A DNA stretch of 50,495 bases from an uncultured Flavobacterium sp. (GCA_947632215.1 CANROJ010000012.1:1-50495), one strand, 5' to 3'; positions 25,602-34,966 are shown, counted from the first letter of the stretch. Numbers and translations are program-made. The notes: a model not told the origin generated them from the letters alone.

Positions 25602-25847
25602 TTAGTCTTCTAAATCTTCTTCTTCAACATAACGCTCCATTTCTCTTTCGTAGAACTCACCTGCTTGTGCAATCAAATCTTCGACTTGTGCTTCAACTTC
25701 AGCCTCGTCAGCTTCTTCGATAGTTTCTAAAAACTCCATGTCCTCTTCATTTAAGTCAATGATAAAACGTGGAAATTCTAAATGTACAATATAGATAGCC
25801 TCTGGGTTATCACTATTGTCTGCTAAAACAAATTTAGGTAATTGCAT
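25602..25847 (-). CDS. Small acidic conserved protein
   Basis: An 81-residue, strongly acidic protein (IEEADEAEVEAQVEDLI and an EEEDLED tail) with a more ordered start, LPKFVLADNSDNPEAIYIVH, then LEFPRFIIDL. I believe it is a conserved flavobacterial hypothetical, but no function is known to me. It has no membrane segment or signal. It starts 12 nt after the MATE gene stop and is probably translated from the same message. Confidence 0.75.
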   Translation of the reverse strand: MQLPKFVLADNSDNPEAIYIVHLEFPRFIIDLNEEDMEFLETIEEADEAEVEAQVEDLIAQAGEFYEREMERYVEEEDLED

Positions 25848-25859
25848 ATTGTATAGTAT

Positions 25860-27233
25860 TTAATTATTCTGTATTAATCTTTTGGATAAAACATAAAAGC
25901 GAAGCGACAAACAAATAGCTGCTGTGGTCAAACCTGCTAATAAACCAATCCATATTCCCACCGCTTTTAAATCGGTATACAGCCCCAGGTAAATAGATAC
26001 CGGAAAACCGATTAACCAATACGATATAAAGGTAAGTATCATAGGAACATTTACATCTTGTAAACCTCTTAAAGCTCCTAGAACGATTACCTGGATAGCA
26101 TCGGATATTTGAAATATTGCTGCTACTAAAAGTAATTGCCCCCCTATTTTAATGACTTCTTGATTAACAAAAGCCTCGGACACATCGTGATTATCTACAA
26201 ATAGCATTGGAATATAACCACGAAGTAATACAAACACACTAGCAAGTACAACATAGGTAATAACTCCCATTAAAATAATCGAAGTAGCTACTACTCGAAG
26301 TTTCACGAAATCCTTTAATCCTCTTTGATTTCCCACGCGAATCATCGCGGCAACACCAAGTCCACTGGCTAACATGAAGGTCATCGAAGTCATGCTAAGT
26401 GCAATCTGGTTGGCTGCTTGAGAAACTATATCAATCATTCCTGAAAGCCACACTGCTCCAACAAACAAAGCTACTTCAAAAAAACTCATTAAACCAGAAG
26501 GAAATCCTATTTTGCTAATCTTAAGGATCATCTGTTTTTGAATTTCTCCCCAAGAAATATTCTTTAAAAAAGGATGAAATTCTACCTGGCTATGTAAGGA
26601 AAAATGCATATAAACTAGCATCACCACCCTAGATATTAATGTTCCATAAGCCGCGCCTAACATACCCATCTCAGGGAAAAACCATATACCATAAATAAGA
26701 ACATAATTAAAAAAAACATTAGTTATATTACAAATTATAGTAGCATACATAGAGTTCTTTGTACGACTCCTACCATCGGAGAACTGTTTATAAGCTTGGT
26801 ATATAATCAAAGGTATTAAACTTAATGCAACAATATCTAAAAAAGGTTTAGCAAGTACAATAACTTCCTGGGGTTGCTTCATGTATACCAACAAAGGCTT
26901 GGCTAAGAAAATTATTCCAAACAAAAACAAACCTAATATACAGCATAGAAACAATCCATTGATAAAAATCTTCCTACCCTCTGAGGTATCCTTTGCCGAA
27001 TCACTATGAGCTGTTAAAGGAGTAATAGCCGTGGAAAAACCCACACCTAAGGCAATACCAATAAATACAAAACTATTGGCTAGCGAAGCTGCAGCAAGCT
27101 CAGTGGCTCCAATCTTTCCAACCATAATATTATCAATCACCCCAACCACAGTATGTCCCAACATGGCTAAAATAATTGGATATGCAAGCTGTATGTTATA
27201 TTTAAACTCCTTAAAATAAATGGAAAGACTCAT
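25860..27233 (-). CDS. MATE-family efflux transporter
   Basis: A multidrug and toxin extrusion transporter of about 457 residues with twelve hydrophobic segments in two six-helix halves. The first half shows YPIILAMLGHTVVGVIDNIM and MVGKIGATELAAASLANS, the second GFPSGLMSFFEVALFVGAVW and ASGLGVAAMIRVGNQRG; both are typical of NorM-like MATE proteins using Na+ or H+. I start it at the ATG at 27233 (MSLSIYFKEF). The earlier in-frame start at 27278 lies upstream of the TATATTTG promoter box and would not be transcribed from it. It leads an operon with the small acidic protein. Confidence 0.92.
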   Translation of the reverse strand: MSLSIYFKEFKYNIQLAYPIILAMLGHTVVGVIDNIMVGKIGATELAAASLANSFVFIGIALGVGFSTAITPLTAHSDSAKDTSEGRKIFINGLFLCCILGLFLFGIIFLAKPLLVYMKQPQEVIVLAKPFLDIVALSLIPLIIYQAYKQFSDGRSRTKNSMYATIICNITNVFFNYVLIYGIWFFPEMGMLGAAYGTLISRVVMLVYMHFSLHSQVEFHPFLKNISWGEIQKQMILKISKIGFPSGLMSFFEVALFVGAVWLSGMIDIVSQAANQIALSMTSMTFMLASGLGVAAMIRVGNQRGLKDFVKLRVVATSIILMGVITYVVLASVFVLLRGYIPMLFVDNHDVSEAFVNQEVIKIGGQLLLVAAIFQISDAIQVIVLGALRGLQDVNVPMILTFISYWLIGFPVSIYLGLYTDLKAVGIWIGLLAGLTTAAICLSLRFYVLSKRLIQNN

Positions 27234-27250
27234 TGTATTAAATTTTGCTG

Positions 27251-27258
27251 CAAATATA
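27251..27258 (-). promoter_or_regulatory. -7 box of the MATE gene
   Basis: Minus strand TATATTTG, exact TAnnTTTG, 17 nt before the ATG at 27233. Confidence 0.6.
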
Positions 27259-27433
27259 CACCCTTCGATAGGAATCACCTTGTTTTAATATCCATTAGTT
27301 TTAAATAAAATTTAAATCGATCGTTTGATTCTTCCCTCTTATAAATACAATATTTTTTTAGCCTAGTCCTTCTTGTTGGCTATTTTATAACCCCCTATCC
27401 TTGGGAGATATCATTTGAGATTATTCTACTAAT

Positions 27434-27480
27434 AAAAAAACACCTACCCCGGCTTTTTAATTAAGCCTTAGGTAAGTGTT
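27434..27480 (-). terminator. Terminator of the ABC-F gene
   Basis: AACACCTACC (27439-27448) pairs with GGTAAGTGTT (27471-27480), with an inner GGCTT/AAGCC stem, and is followed by seven Ts on the minus strand. The remaining 27279-27433 shows no gene. Confidence 0.88.
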
Positions 27481-27515
27481 TGTTAATTTTATTTTCGAAT
27501 TAAAAAATATGTAAT

Positions 27516-29147
27516 CTACTTTTCTATTTCTTTTAAACTTTCCATTTTCTTGGTAGCCAAAAAACCTTTGATGTCTTCAAAATGTTCAATGACTCTTTTA
27601 TTAGAAAATTCAAATACTTTCTGGGCTAAACCATCTAAGAAATCTCTATCGTGAGACACAAGTATAATAGTACCTTCGAACTCTTTTAAAGCAGCTTTAA
27701 TGATATCCTTAGTTTTCATGTCCAGGTGGTTAGTAGGCTCATCTAAAATCAATAAATTATATGGCTCTAAAAGTAACTTTACCATAGCCAGCCTAGTCTT
27801 CTCCCCCCCAGAGAGCACTTTGACTTTCTTTTGAATATCATCTCCTTGGAACATAAAGGCTCCTAAAATATTTTTAATCTGCGTGCGGATATCTCCCTGT
27901 GCAATGCGATCTACTGTATCAAATATTGTAAGGTCCTCGTCTAATAAAGAAGCTTGATTTTGAGCAAAATATCCAATTTGAATATTGTGTCCTATCTCTA
28001 AGTCTCCATCAAAATCAATTTGTGACATAATAGCTTTAATCATAGTAGACTTCCCCTGTCCATTCTTTCCAACAAAGGCAACTTTCTGTCCTCTTTCCAC
28101 AACAATATCAGCCTTATTAAAAACCGTATGGTCTCCATAGGTCTTAGTTAACTCTTTGACTACAACAGGATATTGTCCCGAGCGTGGCGCGGCAGCAAAC
28201 TTTAAACGCAAAGCTGAATTATCTACCTCATCCACCTCTATAACATCTAGTTTTTCAAGCATCTTAACCCTAGATTGCACTTGTAGAGTCTTAGAATAAG
28301 TACCTTTGAAACGCTCAATAAATTCCATGTTCTCAGCAATCATTTTTTGCTGTTCTTGATATGCTTTTAATTGATGCTCCCTTCTATCGGCACGAAGAAG
28401 TAAATAATCGGAATACTTAGCCTTATAATCATATATCTTACCCATAGTAACTTCAATAGTTCTATTGGTAATATTATCCACAAAAGTTCTATCGTGAGAG
28501 ATAACCATAACGGCTTTTGCTTGATTTAATAAGAAATCCTCTAACCACTCTATACTCTCAATATCCATGTGGTTGGTAGGCTCATCTAAAAGAATAAGGT
28601 CCGGCTTTTGTAATAATATTTTAGCAAGTTCAATACGCATTCTCCACCCACCGGAGAATTCAGAAGTCTTTCTTTGAAAATCTTGCCTTGTGAAACCTAA
28701 ACCTTTTAATACTTTTTCAACTTCTGCTTCATAATTGAGCTCTTCAATAGCATAGTACTTCTCAGAGAGTTCAGATACTGTCTCGATTAGCTTCATATAA
28801 GCATCGCTCTCGTAATCTGTACGAACAGTTAACTCTTCATTGATCTGATCAATTTTTTGCTTCATGTCAAATACACTAGCAAACGCCTTACTAGTTTCTT
28901 GCATTACAGTGCAGTCATCCGTGGTAAGTAAATGTTGTGGTAAATAGGCAATAACCGTATCCTTAGGAGCAGAAACATTACCTGAACTTGGCTTATTCTC
29001 ACCTGCTATAATTTTAAGTAAAGTACTCTTTCCTGCACCATTTTTACCCATTAAAGCAATCTTATCGTTTTCGTTAATCGAAAAATTAACTCCACTAAAA
29101 AGAGTACTTCCACCAAATTGCACAGAAATATCGTTAACTGTAATCAT
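27516..29147 (-). CDS. ABC-F family ATPase (translation factor type)
   Basis: A 543-residue soluble protein with two ABC ATPase domains and no membrane segment. Domain 1 has Walker A MGKNGAGKST near 33-42, signature FSGGWRMRIELA and Walker B LILLDEPTNHMD. Domain 2 has VGKNGQGKST near 360, LSGGEKTRLAMVKLL and LLILDEPTNHLD. The charged linker between them (about residues 240-310) is the P-site tRNA interaction region of ABC-F proteins such as EttA, YbiT and Uup. It therefore probably acts on the ribosome; which paralogue it matches (I lean to YbiT-like) cannot be settled by eye. Confidence 0.9.
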   Translation of the reverse strand: MITVNDISVQFGGSTLFSGVNFSINENDKIALMGKNGAGKSTLLKIIAGENKPSSGNVSAPKDTVIAYLPQHLLTTDDCTVMQETSKAFASVFDMKQKIDQINEELTVRTDYESDAYMKLIETVSELSEKYYAIEELNYEAEVEKVLKGLGFTRQDFQRKTSEFSGGWRMRIELAKILLQKPDLILLDEPTNHMDIESIEWLEDFLLNQAKAVMVISHDRTFVDNITNRTIEVTMGKIYDYKAKYSDYLLLRADRREHQLKAYQEQQKMIAENMEFIERFKGTYSKTLQVQSRVKMLEKLDVIEVDEVDNSALRLKFAAAPRSGQYPVVVKELTKTYGDHTVFNKADIVVERGQKVAFVGKNGQGKSTMIKAIMSQIDFDGDLEIGHNIQIGYFAQNQASLLDEDLTIFDTVDRIAQGDIRTQIKNILGAFMFQGDDIQKKVKVLSGGEKTRLAMVKLLLEPYNLLILDEPTNHLDMKTKDIIKAALKEFEGTIILVSHDRDFLDGLAQKVFEFSNKRVIEHFEDIKGFLATKKMESLKEIEK

Positions 29148-29173
29148 ATGTTTTCACGTCTATATTATCTGTG

Positions 29174-29204
29174 CAAATATACTATTACTTTAGGTTGGTT
29201 CAAG
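29174..29204 (-). promoter_or_regulatory. ABC-F gene promoter
   Basis: Minus strand CTTG (29204-29201), 19-nt spacer, TATATTTG (29181-29174), 26 nt before the ATG. Confidence 0.65.
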
Positions 29205-29241
29205 ACTAAAATTCTCAAAGCATATCATTTTTTCGAGCCAA

Positions 29242-29278
29242 TAAAAAAAGGGTTGACTTTTTTTAAAAAGCCAACCCT
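29242..29278 (-). terminator. nhaA terminator
   Basis: AGGGTTG (29249-29255) pairs with CAACCCT (29272-29278), extended inward by CTTTTT/AAAAAG, with a T-tail on the minus strand. It lies 32 nt after the nhaA stop. Confidence 0.88.
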
Positions 29279-29310
29279 ATATTATGTATAACTATTCTTT
29301 TTAAAACAGC

Positions 29311-30654
29311 CTATTTACTTGGTTTTGCAAAGCGAAGAATTAAATAACCAATAACTCCCCCAACTCCAGAACCTAATAAAACACCTATTTTAGCTTGTCC
29401 TGGAAACAAAGGATGTGCTTGTACATCGAATGCTAAATCCGTCACAAATAAACTCATAGTAAATCCAATAGCGGCAATAAATCCTAGTCCTAAAAGATTT
29501 GTATAAGTTATTCCATTTGGCATAGTAGCAACTTTAAGTTTAACAAATAAAGCAGTAATTCCTGCCACACCAACTACTTTTCCAACTAATAGCCCTAAGA
29601 AGACACCAATAGTCACGTTACTATCTCCACCAGCATCTGAGCCTGTGGTAAAAGGAATGGCTGCGTTAGCTAAAGCAAATACAGGCATTACTAAAAAGGC
29701 TACAAAACCATGCATACTATTCTCTAAACGAACAGATGGTGGTAAAGCCTTGGTTGACAAAGCTCTCATATCCTCTACACTTTCCATTTGAGAGGAAGTT
29801 AAAACTTGTGAATTATCTTGTGGTTTAGCCGCTTTAAAACGGTCTAATAATCTATTCATTTTCGAACTAAAGTAAGCCCCAGGAACCTTAACAGTAGAAG
29901 GAATAGCAAAAGCTGCTAAAACCGCTGCAATGGTAGCGTGAACACCAGAGAGTAAAAAGAATAACCAAATACCTCCTATTCCAATAATAGCATAGTAAAT
30001 AGTATTTCTAATACCAATTAAATTACTAACAATAAGCACACCGAAGAATCCAAAGCCAATTCCTAAATTCATCAAATTTAGCTCATTTGTATAGAATAAA
30101 GCAATAACAACTACCGCTCCTAAGTCATCAGTGATTGCCAAAGCTGTTAAAAATACTTTTAAAGAAAGTGGAATACGATCTCCTAGTAAATACAAAATAC
30201 CCAAAGCAAAAGCAATATCAGTAGCCATTGGAATTCCCCATCCATGAGAAGCCGCGGTACCACCATTGAAAATCAAGTAAACACTAGCAGGTACTACCAT
30301 ACCTCCAATTGCAGCAATAATAGGTAACATTGCTTTCTTTGGAGAAGACAGCTCTCCTGTTGTCAATTCGCGCTTCAACTCCAATCCCACCACAAAAAAG
30401 AAAATGGCCATAAGCCCATCGTTAACCCAATGTTTTAGAGAAAAATTTAAAGCTAAATCGTTAAATGAAAATCCGATATAATTCTTATCCCAAAAATTTA
30501 TATACTCTTCAGCCCATGGAGAGTTAGCCATAAAAATAGCTATTATAGCTGCAATAAATAAAACGATTCCGCCTGAAGTAGATTTATCCATGAATCGTTT
30601 GGCAGGTTCTGCAATCCACTTATCGCTAAGAGATAATTTAATTTTGTTTTCCAT
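29311..30654 (-). CDS. nhaA: Na+/H+ antiporter NhaA
   Basis: Inner-membrane antiporter exchanging two protons for one Na+ in pH and salt homeostasis. The 447-residue protein has NSPWAEEY at the start of the first periplasmic loop, FFFVVGLELKRE, MATDIAFALG, and the ion-binding ALAITDDLGAV with the paired Asp. The pH-sensing region SGVHATIAAVLAAF is also present. It is about 55 residues longer than E. coli NhaA, mainly from a hydrophilic insert (about residues 265-310, with KPQDNSQVLTSSQ) in the mid cytoplasmic loop, a common variation. It has a full-consensus promoter and its own terminator. Confidence 0.96.
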   Translation of the reverse strand: MENKIKLSLSDKWIAEPAKRFMDKSTSGGIVLFIAAIIAIFMANSPWAEEYINFWDKNYIGFSFNDLALNFSLKHWVNDGLMAIFFFVVGLELKRELTTGELSSPKKAMLPIIAAIGGMVVPASVYLIFNGGTAASHGWGIPMATDIAFALGILYLLGDRIPLSLKVFLTALAITDDLGAVVVIALFYTNELNLMNLGIGFGFFGVLIVSNLIGIRNTIYYAIIGIGGIWLFFLLSGVHATIAAVLAAFAIPSTVKVPGAYFSSKMNRLLDRFKAAKPQDNSQVLTSSQMESVEDMRALSTKALPPSVRLENSMHGFVAFLVMPVFALANAAIPFTTGSDAGGDSNVTIGVFLGLLVGKVVGVAGITALFVKLKVATMPNGITYTNLLGLGFIAAIGFTMSLFVTDLAFDVQAHPLFPGQAKIGVLLGSGVGGVIGYLILRFAKPSK

Positions 30655-30673
30655 TGTAAAAATTATTTGATGC

Positions 30674-30705
30674 CAAATATAACTTTTCTAACACTTTTAG
30701 ACAAA
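30674..30705 (-). promoter_or_regulatory. nhaA promoter
   Basis: Minus strand TTTG (30705-30702), 20-nt spacer, TATATTTG (30681-30674), 19 nt before the ATG at 30654. Confidence 0.85.
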
Positions 30706-30993
30706 TTAACCGCAGAATATATTAAATCTTATCCGCGTAACTTTTGCCTTTATTTTTACTAATAAATCCTTTATTATTGACCTAGAAAAAACAAAACCTA
30801 CAAAAATTCATAAAAAAATATAAACTTAAAATCAGATCTTGAATCTCTTTGTAACTTTGATTAGTCCCTTATAAGACCATTAAGACAAATAAGGGTAAAA
30901 TTACGCACTCTTTTAAATCTTAACTTTATATAACTTTATATAACTTAATACTTCTAAAAACACTTATTACTAGTATAAACCTAATAGAATAAG
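30706..30993. other. Intergenic region between nhaA and lipA promoters
   Basis: Very AT-rich divergent intergenic DNA. Apart from the two flanking promoters I see no open frame, hairpin or repeat except a doubled TATAACTT phrase near 30927-30948. Confidence 0.5.
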
Positions 30994-31001
30994 TATATTT
31001 G
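30994..31001 (+). promoter_or_regulatory. -7 box of lipA
   Basis: TATATTTG, exact TAnnTTTG, 19 nt before the lipA ATG at 31021; the -33 element is not clear. Confidence 0.6.
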
Positions 31002-31020
31002 TATTTTGTAAATCGAAAAT

Positions 31021-31893
31021 ATGGATACTGTTTTAGACACAAATATAAAGCCTTTAAATAAGCCGAAATGGCTTAGAGTAAAGCTTCCTACAGGAAAAAA
31101 ATACACTGACTTAAGAGGTTTAGTTGACAAATACAAACTAAACACTATCTGTACCTCAGCAAGTTGTCCTAATATGGGAGAATGTTGGGGAGAGGGTACA
31201 GCCACTTTTATGATTCTAGGAAACATCTGTACGCGATCTTGTGGCTTCTGTGGAGTAAAAACTGGAAGACCAGAAAGCCTTGATTGGGATGAACCAGAGA
31301 AAGTAGCACGATCTATAAAGTTAATGAAAATCAAGCATGCGGTAATTACCAGTGTTGACCGTGATGATATAAAGGATGGAGGATCTATTATTTGGGCCGA
31401 AACAGTTCAAGCAGTTCGCCGAATTTCTCCAGGAACCACTATGGAAACATTAATTCCAGACTTCCAGGGTATCACTAGAAATATTGACCGTATCATTGAG
31501 GTAAATCCAGAGATTGTTTCCCATAATATGGAAACAGTTAAAAGACTAACCAGAGAGGTAAGAATTCAAGCCAAATACGAAAGAAGCTTAGAGGTACTTA
31601 GATATTTAAAAGAGCAAGGTATTAATCGTACTAAATCAGGTATAATGCTAGGTCTTGGAGAAACCCAAGAAGAGGTTATCCAAACCATGCACGATTTAAG
31701 AGGGGTTAATTTAGATGTTTTAACTATTGGTCAATACTTACAACCTAGTAAAAAACATTTACCTGTCAAGGAGTTCATTACACCCGAACAATTTGAAAAA
31801 TATGAAAAAATTGGTTTAGAACTTGGTTTTAGACACGTAGAAAGTGGCGCTTTAGTGCGTTCTTCCTACCGAGCACAAAAACATTTATTGTAG
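31021..31893 (+). CDS. lipA: Lipoyl synthase LipA
   Basis: Radical SAM enzyme that inserts two sulfurs into protein-bound octanoyl groups to make lipoyl cofactors of pyruvate and 2-oxoglutarate dehydrogenases and the glycine cleavage system. Both [4Fe-4S] sites are visible in the 290 residues: the auxiliary cluster C44, C49, C55 ([12 protein letters not shown]) and the radical SAM CxxxCxxC C70, C74, C77 (CTRSCGFC). The C-terminal RSSYRA, whose Ser ligates the auxiliary cluster, is also present. A GC-rich palindrome lies between it and gap, 47 nt downstream. Confidence 0.97.
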   Translation: MDTVLDTNIKPLNKPKWLRVKLPTGKKYTDLRGLVDKYKLNTICTSASCPNMGECWGEGTATFMILGNICTRSCGFCGVKTGRPESLDWDEPEKVARSIKLMKIKHAVITSVDRDDIKDGGSIIWAETVQAVRRISPGTTMETLIPDFQGITRNIDRIIEVNPEIVSHNMETVKRLTREVRIQAKYERSLEVLRYLKEQGINRTKSGIMLGLGETQEEVIQTMHDLRGVNLDVLTIGQYLQPSKKHLPVKEFITPEQFEKYEKIGLELGFRHVESGALVRSSYRAQKHLL

Positions 31894-31902
31894 TAATATA
31901 AT

Positions 31903-31920
31903 CGCCGGCAATTGCCGGCG
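31903..31920 (+). terminator. GC-rich palindrome between lipA and gap
   Basis: CGCCGGCAATTGCCGGCG is a perfect 18-nt palindrome (7-bp stem, AATT loop) 10 nt after the lipA stop, followed by the weak T-tract TATTTCTTTC. It may terminate lipA, but could be a protein-binding site. Confidence 0.55.
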
Positions 31921-31940
31921 TATTTCTTTCGCATTAGCTT

Positions 31941-32957
31941 ATGAAAAAAACGCGCATTGCTATAAACGGATTTGGTCGAATTGGTCGAAATCTCTTTAAA
32001 CTACTACTTAATCATCCTAGTATTGAAGTAGTAGCTGTAAATGATTTAGCGGATGCCAAAACAATGGCTCATCTTTTAAAATACGACAGTATTCATGGAA
32101 TCTTAAAACTTCCTGTAGAAGCCACACAAGACCACTTAATTGTAGATAATAAAAAAATCGACTATTTCAGACAAAGTGAAATACAAAATCTTAATTGGGC
32201 AGACTTACAAATTGACTATGTAGTTGAGTGCACAGGTAAGAGAAAAACTACCCAAGCCTTAGAAGAACACATAAAAAGAGGAGCCAAAAGAGTAATCCTG
32301 TCTGTTCCTCCAGAGGATCCTACCATCAAGACTATTGTCTTGGGTGTGAATCAAAATATTTTAACTGGACAAGAAACCATTATTTCCAACGCAAGTTGCA
32401 CCACAAATAATGCTGCTCCAATGATTAAAGTAATTCAAGAGCTTTGCGGTATTGAACAGGCTTACATAACCACGATACACTCCTATACAACCGATCAAAG
32501 CTTACATGATCAGCCCCATAAGGACTTAAGAAGAGCAAGAGGAGCTGCACAAAGTATCGTGCCTACCACAACTGGGGCAGCCAAAGCTTTAACAAAGATT
32601 TTTCCACAATATCAAGGAAAACTAGGTGGAGGAGGAATCAGGGTACCTGTACCAGACGGCTCATTAACAGATATTACCTGTTATGTAAAAAAACAAGTTA
32701 GTATCCAAGAAATTAATAACGCTTTTAAACAGGCTTCCATGCATTCTCTAAAAGGAATACTTCAGTACACCACTGACCCAATAGTATCTGTAGATGTTTT
32801 AGGAAATCCAGCTTCTTGTTTATTTGACTCTCAACTCACCTCTGTTTTAGATAAGATGGTTAAAGTCGTAGGATGGTACGACAATGAGATTGGCTATTCG
32901 AACCGTTTAATAGATCTTATAGTATACCTTGAGTCTATAACTCAACAAAACAAATAG
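31941..32957 (+). CDS. gap: Type I glyceraldehyde-3-phosphate dehydrogenase
   Basis: A 338-residue NAD(P)-dependent dehydrogenase. The nucleotide fold INGFGRIGRNLFK occupies residues 8-20, the adenosine-ribose Asp appears in VNDLAD near 33, the catalytic Cys153 is in SNASCTTN and the general-base His180 in TTIHSYT. The substrate-binding Arg is in GGIRVPVPDGS and the C-terminal WYDNEIGYSNRL is standard. It probably performs the glycolytic or gluconeogenic GAPDH step. Flavobacteria often carry two paralogues and this could be the secondary one; erythrose-4-phosphate dehydrogenase activity is an alternative. No clear TAnnTTTG box precedes it. Confidence 0.92.
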   Translation: MKKTRIAINGFGRIGRNLFKLLLNHPSIEVVAVNDLADAKTMAHLLKYDSIHGILKLPVEATQDHLIVDNKKIDYFRQSEIQNLNWADLQIDYVVECTGKRKTTQALEEHIKRGAKRVILSVPPEDPTIKTIVLGVNQNILTGQETIISNASCTTNNAAPMIKVIQELCGIEQAYITTIHSYTTDQSLHDQPHKDLRRARGAAQSIVPTTTGAAKALTKIFPQYQGKLGGGGIRVPVPDGSLTDITCYVKKQVSIQEINNAFKQASMHSLKGILQYTTDPIVSVDVLGNPASCLFDSQLTSVLDKMVKVVGWYDNEIGYSNRLIDLIVYLESITQQNK

Positions 32958-32974
32958 AGTGATATAAAAACACA

Positions 32975-33010
32975 AATGCCTCAAAAAGTTATATACTTAA
33001 TTGAGGCATT
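32975..33010. terminator. Bidirectional hairpin between gap and yajC
   Basis: AATGCCTCAA (32975-32984) pairs with TTGAGGCATT (33001-33010) with a 16-nt loop, between two convergent stops. T-tracts are imperfect on both strands. Confidence 0.65.
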
Positions 33011-33036
33011 GTTATATTATCTCTAAATAAAGAAGA

Positions 33037-33312
33037 TTATTTCTTTTCATTTAATTTTTGACTCATTTCCATAGAAATAGAAGAGCGCTCCATTAAAAGT
33101 TTTCCTGCCATAGTTTCTACAACTACAGTACCTTCATTTAATTCAGAAATTCTTCCGTGAAGACCACTTTTAGTAATAATACGATCTCCTACTGAAATAT
33201 TAGCTTCGAATTCTTTTTCTTTTTTAGCTCTTTTTTGTTGCGGACGAATCATTAAAAAATAAATCACCCCGATCATCAAAATAATAGGCAAAAACTGTTG
33301 TAAACCTTCCAT
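33037..33312 (-). CDS. yajC: Preprotein translocase accessory subunit YajC
   Basis: A 91-residue single-span inner-membrane protein associated with SecDF. The helix FLPIILMIGVIYFLMIRPQQ spans residues 6-25 and ends in the family signature RPQQKRAKKEKEF. A small beta domain follows (VGDRIITKSGLHGRI). It is the last gene of the nusB-DUF1573-yajC operon, 18 nt after the lipoprotein gene. Confidence 0.93.
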   Translation of the reverse strand: MEGLQQFLPIILMIGVIYFLMIRPQQKRAKKEKEFEANISVGDRIITKSGLHGRISELNEGTVVVETMAGKLLMERSSISMEMSQKLNEKK

Positions 33313-33330
33313 GTTATAATAATTTTAGTT

Positions 33331-33783
33331 TTAATTGTTTCTAGGAAGAACATTAGCCTTGATAACTAATACCTCTTCCCCTTTTTGTGTATTTGTCGTT
33401 AGATTAACGCTCTTTTGTTGCATTCCCTGTTGGGCTTGCTGAAAACGCACTTTTAAAACGGAAGTTTCTCCCGGTAAAATTGGCGTTTTTTGATATTCTG
33501 GTACTGTACATCCACAAGATGCAGAAGCTCCAATAATAATTAACTCACTATCCCCAGTGTTTGTCAACTCAAACTCAGTGGTAACCGCTTGGTTATTAGG
33601 AACATCTCCGAAATCGTGTACTGTTTTGTTAAATTCTATTTTAGGATATTTTTTCTCCTTAGTAGCTTCCTGTTCTATTATCTTAGCATTATCAGCATTA
33701 ATTTTACTAGATGCAGAGGTGTTTTCTTTACATGAAAACAAACTTAATGCTAAAACACATCCTACGAATATATTTTTTTTCAT
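33331..33783 (-). CDS. DUF1573 lipoprotein
   Basis: A 150-residue exported protein with a lipobox: MKKNIFVGCVLALSLFSCKE, where the Cys near residue 18 would be lipidated after signal peptidase II cleavage. After a polar linker comes one DUF1573 domain (KYPKIEFNKTVHDFGDVP to the end), an immunoglobulin-like beta fold common in Bacteroidota, with SCGCTVPEY and PILPGETS typical of the family. Function unknown. The ATG at 33783 is preferred over a TTG two codons earlier. It sits 9 nt after nusB in a conserved operon. Confidence 0.88.
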   Translation of the reverse strand: MKKNIFVGCVLALSLFSCKENTSASSKINADNAKIIEQEATKEKKYPKIEFNKTVHDFGDVPNNQAVTTEFELTNTGDSELIIIGASASCGCTVPEYQKTPILPGETSVLKVRFQQAQQGMQQKSVNLTTNTQKGEEVLVIKANVLPRNN

Positions 33784-33792
33784 AATCAATAT

Positions 33793-34734
33793 TTAAAGTA
33801 ATCCCTTGCCAATTTTAGTTATTTTACCGTCTTCTGAATAAGCTTTAGAAATATTATCTAAAACTCCGTTGATAAAAATACTACTTTTTGGCGTAGAATA
33901 CTCCTTAGCAAGCTCTAAATATTCATTAATTGTAACTTTTACTGGAATAGAACTAAAACGCAACATTTCGCAAATAGCCATACGCAGTAAAATTGTATCT
34001 AACTCAGCAATACGCTCTGGATCCCAGTTTGGTGTTTTATCTTCAAATTCAAGGGTTAACTCCTGATAATTTAATATAGTTTTTCTATATAAATCAATTG
34101 CAAAATCTCTATCGGTACTATCTTTAAATAAACGAGGAACGAAAATTTGAGTATCGTGTGGTTTTAATTGTCTTAATTGCTTTTGTACGATTGTATTTAC
34201 TACAGGTAAATCATCTAACCAAGTTAGCTGAGTATCCTCAAAGAAATCGTATATTTTTTCATCCGGAGCAATAATCTGAGTAAATATATCACATACAAAT
34301 TTGCGATCTTGTTCAAAACTACAAGTTTCTAATGCCATATAATTTTTATACAACTCACTTTGTTTTATTTGCTCTAGAAGCAATTTAATATAAGTATAGT
34401 TAACTTGCCACTGGTTTAAATTACTTTCTTCTATTTTTGAATCAATAGACACAGAGTCCTGTAAAAGCAGTAAAACCTTGTTTTGGATAAATCTAGTGTT
34501 TGGGTTTCGTTCTTGGGCTGTAGCTAAATGTTTTTTCTGGCTTAGAGTAATTAACTCTTCCTCCTTTTTTCTAACCTCTATTAATGTACTGATTACCAAT
34601 AGATATAAATCTTGGGCTTTTTCAAGACTATGGATTAGAAACTTCTCTCCGCTTTGGATATTGTCAGAGTTACTTTGCTGCATCATATAAAGAGTTTGCA
34701 TAACTTTTATACGAATGTGTCTTCTGTTTAACAT
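33793..34734 (-). CDS. nusB: Transcription antitermination protein NusB (long form)
   Basis: NusB joins NusE on boxA RNA to support rRNA antitermination. The protein has 313 residues, about twice E. coli NusB. The start RRHIRIKVMQTLYMMQQ carries the NusB N-terminal pattern, and the C-terminal part contains RMAICEMLRFSSIPVKVTINEY split by its motif into RMAICEMLRF and PVKVTINEYLELAKEY, then FINGVLDNI. The insertion between them is helical and is normal for Bacteroidota. It is the promoter-proximal gene of the operon with DUF1573 and yajC, and has a full-consensus promoter. Confidence 0.92.
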   Translation of the reverse strand: MLNRRHIRIKVMQTLYMMQQSNSDNIQSGEKFLIHSLEKAQDLYLLVISTLIEVRKKEEELITLSQKKHLATAQERNPNTRFIQNKVLLLLQDSVSIDSKIEESNLNQWQVNYTYIKLLLEQIKQSELYKNYMALETCSFEQDRKFVCDIFTQIIAPDEKIYDFFEDTQLTWLDDLPVVNTIVQKQLRQLKPHDTQIFVPRLFKDSTDRDFAIDLYRKTILNYQELTLEFEDKTPNWDPERIAELDTILLRMAICEMLRFSSIPVKVTINEYLELAKEYSTPKSSIFINGVLDNISKAYSEDGKITKIGKGLL

Positions 34735-34782
34735 GCTACTTAAGAACTTTTTAGATAAATGATTGTCGTTTATTTAACCCGG

Positions 34783-34812
34783 CAAAGGTAATAAAATATA
34801 ATTTTAAACAAA
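34783..34812 (-). promoter_or_regulatory. Promoter of the nusB operon
   Basis: Minus strand TTTG (34812-34809), 18-nt spacer, TACCTTTG (34790-34783), 48 nt before the nusB ATG. Confidence 0.8.
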
Positions 34813-34898
34813 GACAAAAATCGACAATGAAATAAGTTTTAACGATATTTTTAGTAAATTATTAATCCTCAATGAATTCTCTTATTCCTATAATAGAG

Positions 34899-34906
34899 TA
34901 TCTTTG
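34899..34906 (+). promoter_or_regulatory. -7 box of the ABC exporter gene
   Basis: TATCTTTG, exact TAnnTTTG, 60 nt before the ATG at 34967. Confidence 0.55.
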
Positions 34907-34966
34907 TAGAAAACACATGCTACTTTGTTTAGCATTTTTTAACCCCACTTGTTGAGTTTTTTAGAC

